From Dama dama (lineage: Eukaryota > Chordata > Mammalia > Artiodactyla > Cervidae), in the NCBI RefSeq assembly GCF_033118175.1, contig NC_083701.1, positions 68,099,001-68,163,000 of the forward strand: a stretch of 64,000 nt of DNA, given 5' to 3'. The position numbers and the translations under genes were made by a program. Under the pieces are notes generated by a model, which was not told the origin of the DNA, ran no database searches, and saw only the letters and a program-made list of their open reading frames with translations. This document shows positions 59,224 through 64,000 of this stretch, piece after piece (within the stretch, counting starts at the first letter, position 1; every line of letters starts with the position of its first letter).

Positions 59224-60614
59224 AAGTGGATAAAAAGCTAAGACACGGTCTTTGTGCCTTTAAAAACTTGTGGTCTAGCTGCTAGGTAAATATTAACAGG
59301 AACAATTATGAAACCATGTGAGATAGCAGAAGTATTCACAAAATGCTTGAGGAGAATGAAGGGGATTAGTTCTACCCAGTGGTGGAGGAAGACGATTTTA
59401 CCAGGAAAGACCTCTCTTAGATCGGTGACCCCCAAATGTCAGTCTCAGGACACGTGCTAGTCTCTAATAGAATTTTCACTGACTATGGCAGTGAGAAAGA
59501 AAACTAAATTAAATTCCATAAGCTAATTTTAAGATTAAAAAAAATTCTTTAGCATGAAATTATGTACTGATTCTTTTTCCTGTGATGTCCTTCATGAAGA
59601 CATGATGATAATAAATATTACTATTTGTTTTCTTTCACTGCCAAACAAAACTTGGCAACCTAGCATCATCCAAATTTTCTTGTGTGCATTCATTTATTGG
59701 TCCTTGAAACCTAAAAGGCTAGAAGCCCTTGTGCGGATGGTTATATTTGTGCTGGGGTTGGAAGAAAGAGATACTCATGTAAAGGCATTCTTGCTGTTTG
59801 CCTATCAGTGGTTTAACAATACCTACATTAAGGGGAAATGAATTTGCAAGAAAGAAAAAATGTATGCTTGCATTTAAAAACTGGCTTTGAATGTTTCTCT
59901 AGTATGTGTCTAGGGCAATGTGGAGGGGGGTGGGTGTAAGAGAGAAAAAAAAGCGCCCATAGTGGTGGGCACTTAGAATTTGAACTGTAGCTTTGGAGAG
60001 CTGCTGTTGCCAACATGAATACTGGTTCTAGAAGGATTCCCACCCCCATCCCCTCAACCTCCACCCCTCAGTATAAAATCTTCAGAAGTTTAGATAAGAT
60101 TAAGCTTGATGATTGTAAACCTTCTACTTCTTTCCAGGTATTGGATTAAGAAGTAACCTTTGTATATATGGGCCCCTTTGCTCCCCTGATTTTTCACCCG
60201 GGGTCAGGAGAGTGAGCCATTGTGTCTGTGTGTCTGAGCAGGTCAGTGGTAATGGAACATTTAACCTGCCGTGTTGCCAGTCTGCCTTGTTCATCTCACC
60301 TACAGTAGCAAAGCTTTTCATCTATTTGCAAATGGATGCCTCTCAGGAGTTGAGCTATATCCATAATTTTAGCGAATGTATCATCTTTGAAGAGGGATTC
60401 AAGGAGAATGACAAAGATGATAAAAGGGCTGAATAATATCAAAAGGTATTAGATTTAAGAAGAATACTATAGGGATTTCCCTATCTGAACTCCGGGGCAG
60501 TGATCTTACAGGATTCCTTCCAGCATAAATGCTTTAAAAAATGATCAAAGATTTCCCTGAAACTTTGCAAGACAACACTTGTAAATAGCAGGCTCTTCTA
60601 CTGGGCGTTTGGAA
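59224..60614. other. Intergenic, nothing recognised
   Basis: The frame at 59554-59841 (95 codons) has no recognisable domain and no conserved start context; treated as chance. Confidence 0.45.
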
Positions 60615-60825
60615 GCAGCCCTTGTGTGTGGTGAAGTAAGAGGCTCTGAAGTCAGAGGATTCAAATTCTTGCTCACTCATTACTGCAGTCAAGTCACCAC
60701 CTTGCTAAGCTTTCATTTCCTCCTCCCTAGAATGGGAATAATAGTCTTACTCCAAAGGGTTGTTGTAAATAGAAGTACTAAGCATGCAATAAGCACAAGC
60801 TATTACTATTCCTCTTATATTTAAA
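60615..60825 (+). repeat. MIR SINE
   Basis: 'gaggattcaaattcttgctc', 'tttcctcctccctagaatgg' and 'caataagcacaagctatta' span MIR head to tail. Confidence 0.75.
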
Positions 60826-61446
60826 TTTTTATTATTGTCACTTCTTCCTGCGAGGAGAGCCTCTCTCCTGGCCCTTCTCTCCCTGACTCTGCACCATCTC
60901 CCGTGTCTAAGTCCTGATTCAAGTGATCACATGCACTGATTGATTCTTTCAGCTTCCTTGAAACTAAAGCATCTGCACATGAACAACAATAATGAAATTA
61001 TGTTTATAGGGCAGACCATTTATTTTGCTTAACTCTCAAACGTTAAAGGAGATGAATTAAAATTTTATGTCACAATATTCTTAGATAAAATCATGTGAAG
61101 AAAAAAAATGTTATTTAAGCAAATTATGTATTCTGTTAATAATCCACAGGCTTCACTCTCCCCATGACCTTTAGCAACCCAGTAATGGAAATATTGGAAG
61201 GAGATAAACACACAAGAGAGGATGAGATGATGGAATATTCCATGTCCTTTCTGGCTTCTATTTTGTATTTTACAAAAGAGAGAGAGAAACATGGGCTTCA
61301 AGGGGTAGAACTGTGACCCAGTCTGGCACATAGAGGTATGCTGTCCACCCTGAAATGACCAGCTAAGCTGTTGGAGGTTGAGATAGAGAAGCTAAGAAGG
61401 GTCCTTTCCACACCTTAGTGCCAAATTTTGTAATCAAAAATAAATG

Positions 61447-61570
61447 ATGGGGGAGAGGACACCTGTATACTTATAGCTGATTCATGTTGTACGGCAGAAA
61501 TCAACGCAACTTTGTAAAGCAATTATCCTCCAATTAAAAATAAACTAAGGGGAAAAAAAGAAAATAAAAG
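61447..61570 (+). mobile_element. L1 3'-end stub
   Basis: About 120 bp of ruminant L1 3'UTR ('atagctgattcatgttgta', 'gcaattatcctccaattaa') with an A-rich tail. Confidence 0.75.
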
Positions 61571-61634
61571 GTCCACGAGGTTTCATTGGTTCCTTAGCAG
61601 TGCTGAACTGACCTAACCTTGATGAACACTATTT

Positions 61635-62020
61635 GAGTCATTCATTCATTCAACCAGTAACTGTTGGACACCCAGATACTGTTCTTTCTGAGAGTATGAG
61701 TGCATGCTAAGTTGCTTCAGTTGTGTCTGACTCTCCAGGCAAGAATACTGGAGTGGGTTACCATGCCCTCCTCCAGGGGAACTTGCTGACCCAGGGATCA
61801 AACCTGTGTCTCCTGCAGCTCCTGCATTGCAGGCAGATTCTTTACCGCGGAGCCACGGGGGAAGCCCACCGTTCTGAATACTGGAGGGCAAACAGGACCA
61901 AATCCCGGTTCTCATGGCACCTGCAATCCGGGGTGGGGGGGGAATCACTGCAGAAAAAACTCCATAGGAATTCAGAGCAGATCCAACCTTTAGTGGCTTA
62001 CAAGGCCCCTGAGGGTGGCC
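61635..62020 (+). repeat. L2 LINE relic, split by the Bov-tA
   Basis: 'gtcattcattcattcaacca' and 'aggaccaaatcccggttctc' match the common L2 consensus order. Interrupted at 61698-61867. Confidence 0.5.
61698..61867 (-). repeat. Bov-tA SINE inside an L2 relic
   Basis: Antisense copy with a deleted middle, ending in head sequence 'gagccacgggggaagccc'. L2-like sequence continues on both sides. Confidence 0.85.
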
Positions 62021-63704
62021 TTGGTGGCTGATGTTTCATAATCACCTTGCCTAATATTCACGCAGAGTCGTAGGTGTGTTTTTCTGTTACACTACTTACC
62101 ATAGCAGTAACTTTCAATTAAAGCCATGAGAAGTTTTGACCTCCCAGAAATGATTGACATGGCTTTGGAGATCTATTTTTGTCCTGCTTTCTCAAGTTCA
62201 TGTCCTGTGTGATAGCCAGCAAGGAAAATACCACACTGCCACAAGTGTAATCATGTAAGATCTGTGTTATCCGTGATACTTGGACTATTGCGATACTGAT
62301 GGGCTGAGAAACAAATCTTTCATTTGCCCAATGTAATTTTCAGTTTTGAGCATTGATGTTACCGAACGAGGGCCTTACTCTTTGACATAGTTAACTTTTT
62401 GGGAGGGTATGCCTTCTTAACTTTCAATGTTACTTTTAGGTACTCAGAGATCTTGCCTGAGGCCAATACCTGGATAATATTGTAAGTGTTGGTGAAACTA
62501 TGAGAATGACCATCAGGTTTCTGTAGGCAGGTGGTTTGTAAAGGAGGAGGATTAGTTTTAACCTTAACCCCCACTTCAACTCTTAACGAAAAGCTGTGGT
62601 AAATCAAGCAGGGCATGTTAGGTATTGCATTTCAGTTGTGGAGTGACATCTAATACCAAGTCAGCATTTGTTGTTAACTCTGGATGTACTGTATTAAGTA
62701 GTTAAGGACAAGTCTTCTCTCAAATATCCCCCACAGACAATTCATTAATGACAACAGGAAAAGCATGGTACCCTTCCAGTGGGGTGACCAGATGGGCCCC
62801 ACCATCACCAGTAAACCCAGCATCTTCAGCCACAGTAGTTATTGACTGCCACGAGGTTCTCCCTGAGATGCTTGGAAAATGCATGGCCTCACCTGGGAAT
62901 ATTCCTGCCAGGAAATGGTTAACCTGAATCTGATCATGAGGAAACAGGCAGACAAATCCAGATTGTGGGACATTCTGTTAGGCAATTGGCTTGGACTCTT
63001 CAAAAATGTCAACGTTATGAAAGCCAGACCAAAAAAAGAAAAAAACCTAGGTTGGTAAGTGCTCTAAATTAAAAGAGACCAAAGAGACCTGGCAGCTGGG
63101 GGATATGGTACTGAAGGAAGGAGAGAGAGAGGGGGAAAAGGAGGGGAGGAAGGGAAAAATACCTATAAAAGACATTTGGGGGCAAATTGGAGAAACTTTA
63201 ATACAATCTGTGTTTGATTATCCTTTTGATGCTAAATTCCTTGCCTCTGAGCATTATGAAGGAGAATGTCTTTGGTCAGGAGAATTCAGAATTCAGGAGA
63301 TTCGTGCTGAAATATTTTAGGTGTGAAATGTCCTGAGGTCTGCAACTTTCAAGGGGCTCAAGACAAGGGTGAACATGGAGAGAGAGAAACAAACATGGCA
63401 AAATGTTAATTGGTGAGTCTAGGTGTAGGAAATACGTGTGTTCTTGTGTTATTCTTTCAACTTTTCAGTTTCAAGTTTTTCAAAACAAAAAAGGGAGAGA
63501 CGAGGGAAGTCTATTTGAGGGAAATTATTATAGAAATCCGGAACAAAAACAAGATGTAAGAAAACACACCTGCATACAACTTAGCTGTGATGCCTCAGAG
63601 GAATAAAGGCCAGGACAGTGGACCGACTCTGGAGACTCACAAGGGTTGTGCTCTGGTGTGTCCTCAGCCATCACCTGCCCTGGGATCATGGGCAGTTTGC
63701 CTAA
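62021..63704. other. Intergenic, nothing recognised
   Basis: Purine-rich patch at 63105-63160; otherwise no feature. Confidence 0.45.
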
Positions 63705-64000
63705 CTGTCTGTATCTGTTTCCTAGGGCTGCTGAAACAAGCATCACAAACCACATGGCTTGAAACAACAGAGATATCTCCCTCATCTCACCATTTTGGAG
63801 GCTGAAGTCCGAAATCAAGGTATCAGCAGGGTTAGGCTCCTTCTGAAACCTGGAGGGGAGCATCTTTACTTGCCTCTTGCTGGATTCGGATGGGTTGCCA
63901 GCAGTCCTTGGCTCTCTAGGCTCACGGCTGCAGCCCTTCGCTCTCTGCCGCCATCTGTTACACGGTGTCCCCCTCTCCTGTGTGTGTCCCAGGGTCCCTC
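63705..64000 (-). mobile_element. MLT1-like MaLR LTR, antisense, runs off the window end
   Basis: 'tttcctagggctgctgaaac', 'aaaccacatggcttgaaa' and 'ggaggctgaagtccgaaa' are the reverse complement of the 3' half of an MLT1-type LTR. It is cut by the window boundary. Confidence 0.7.

Noticed and set aside
1..64000. Novel bacterial-type defence, toxin or biosynthetic system
   Set aside because: All gene and repeat content is mammalian; no operon structure or prokaryotic genes.

Overview
This is a eukaryotic, ruminant window, almost certainly from a bovid. It is crowded with repeats restricted to ruminants: Bov-tA/Bov-A SINEs (tRNA-Glu-derived head plus Bov-A body) on both strands, BovB (RTE-type) LINE fragments with recognisable endonuclease and reverse transcriptase, and L1 copies with the ruminant-type L1 3' end. 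The one protein-coding gene I can support is PDP1 (pyruvate dehydrogenase phosphatase catalytic subunit 1) on the minus strand. Its predicted protein is 538 aa, which is the length I recall for the cattle enzyme.

Layout. 1-36.2 kb is gene-free and lies downstream of PDP1. It is a patchwork of SINEs, BovB and L1 pieces, one solo LTR with clean 6-bp target duplications (7531-8626), a Tigger-like DNA transposon (31726-31971) and a long BovB copy (28630-31200). 36.29-45.29 kb is the PDP1 locus: 3'UTR (36290-38745), single large coding exon (38746-40406), intron (40407-43891), a short 5' coding exon (43892-43922) giving an N-terminally extended isoform, and a CpG-island promoter (about 43.95-45.29 kb) with a CRE, a TCACGTGA box and two CCAAT boxes in the PDP1 sense. 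I recognise no recent transposon in these 9 kb. 45.3-64 kb is upstream intergenic DNA with more SINEs and BovB, a SUMO3 processed pseudogene (53047-54610) 24 bp from a BovB insertion, a MaLR-type LTR, a second ERV LTR on the minus strand (about 58102-58502), MIR and L2 relics.

How it works together: PDP1 is transcribed leftwards from the CpG island. A noncoding first exon (possible donor at 44793) joined to the big exon would give the 538-aa mitochondrial precursor starting at 40362. The exon at 43892-43922 joined to the same acceptor keeps frame and adds 25 residues. The rest of the window is retroelement sediment.

I found no prokaryotic system, CRISPR array or novel multi-gene system. The most interesting material is the PDP1 isoform and promoter architecture, the SUMO3 retrocopy that stays open but has lost its diglycine, a BovB copy with inverted 3' ends, and nested or inverted repeat structures. 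Repeat boundaries are by eye and usually good to about 5-20 bp; family names are from memory.
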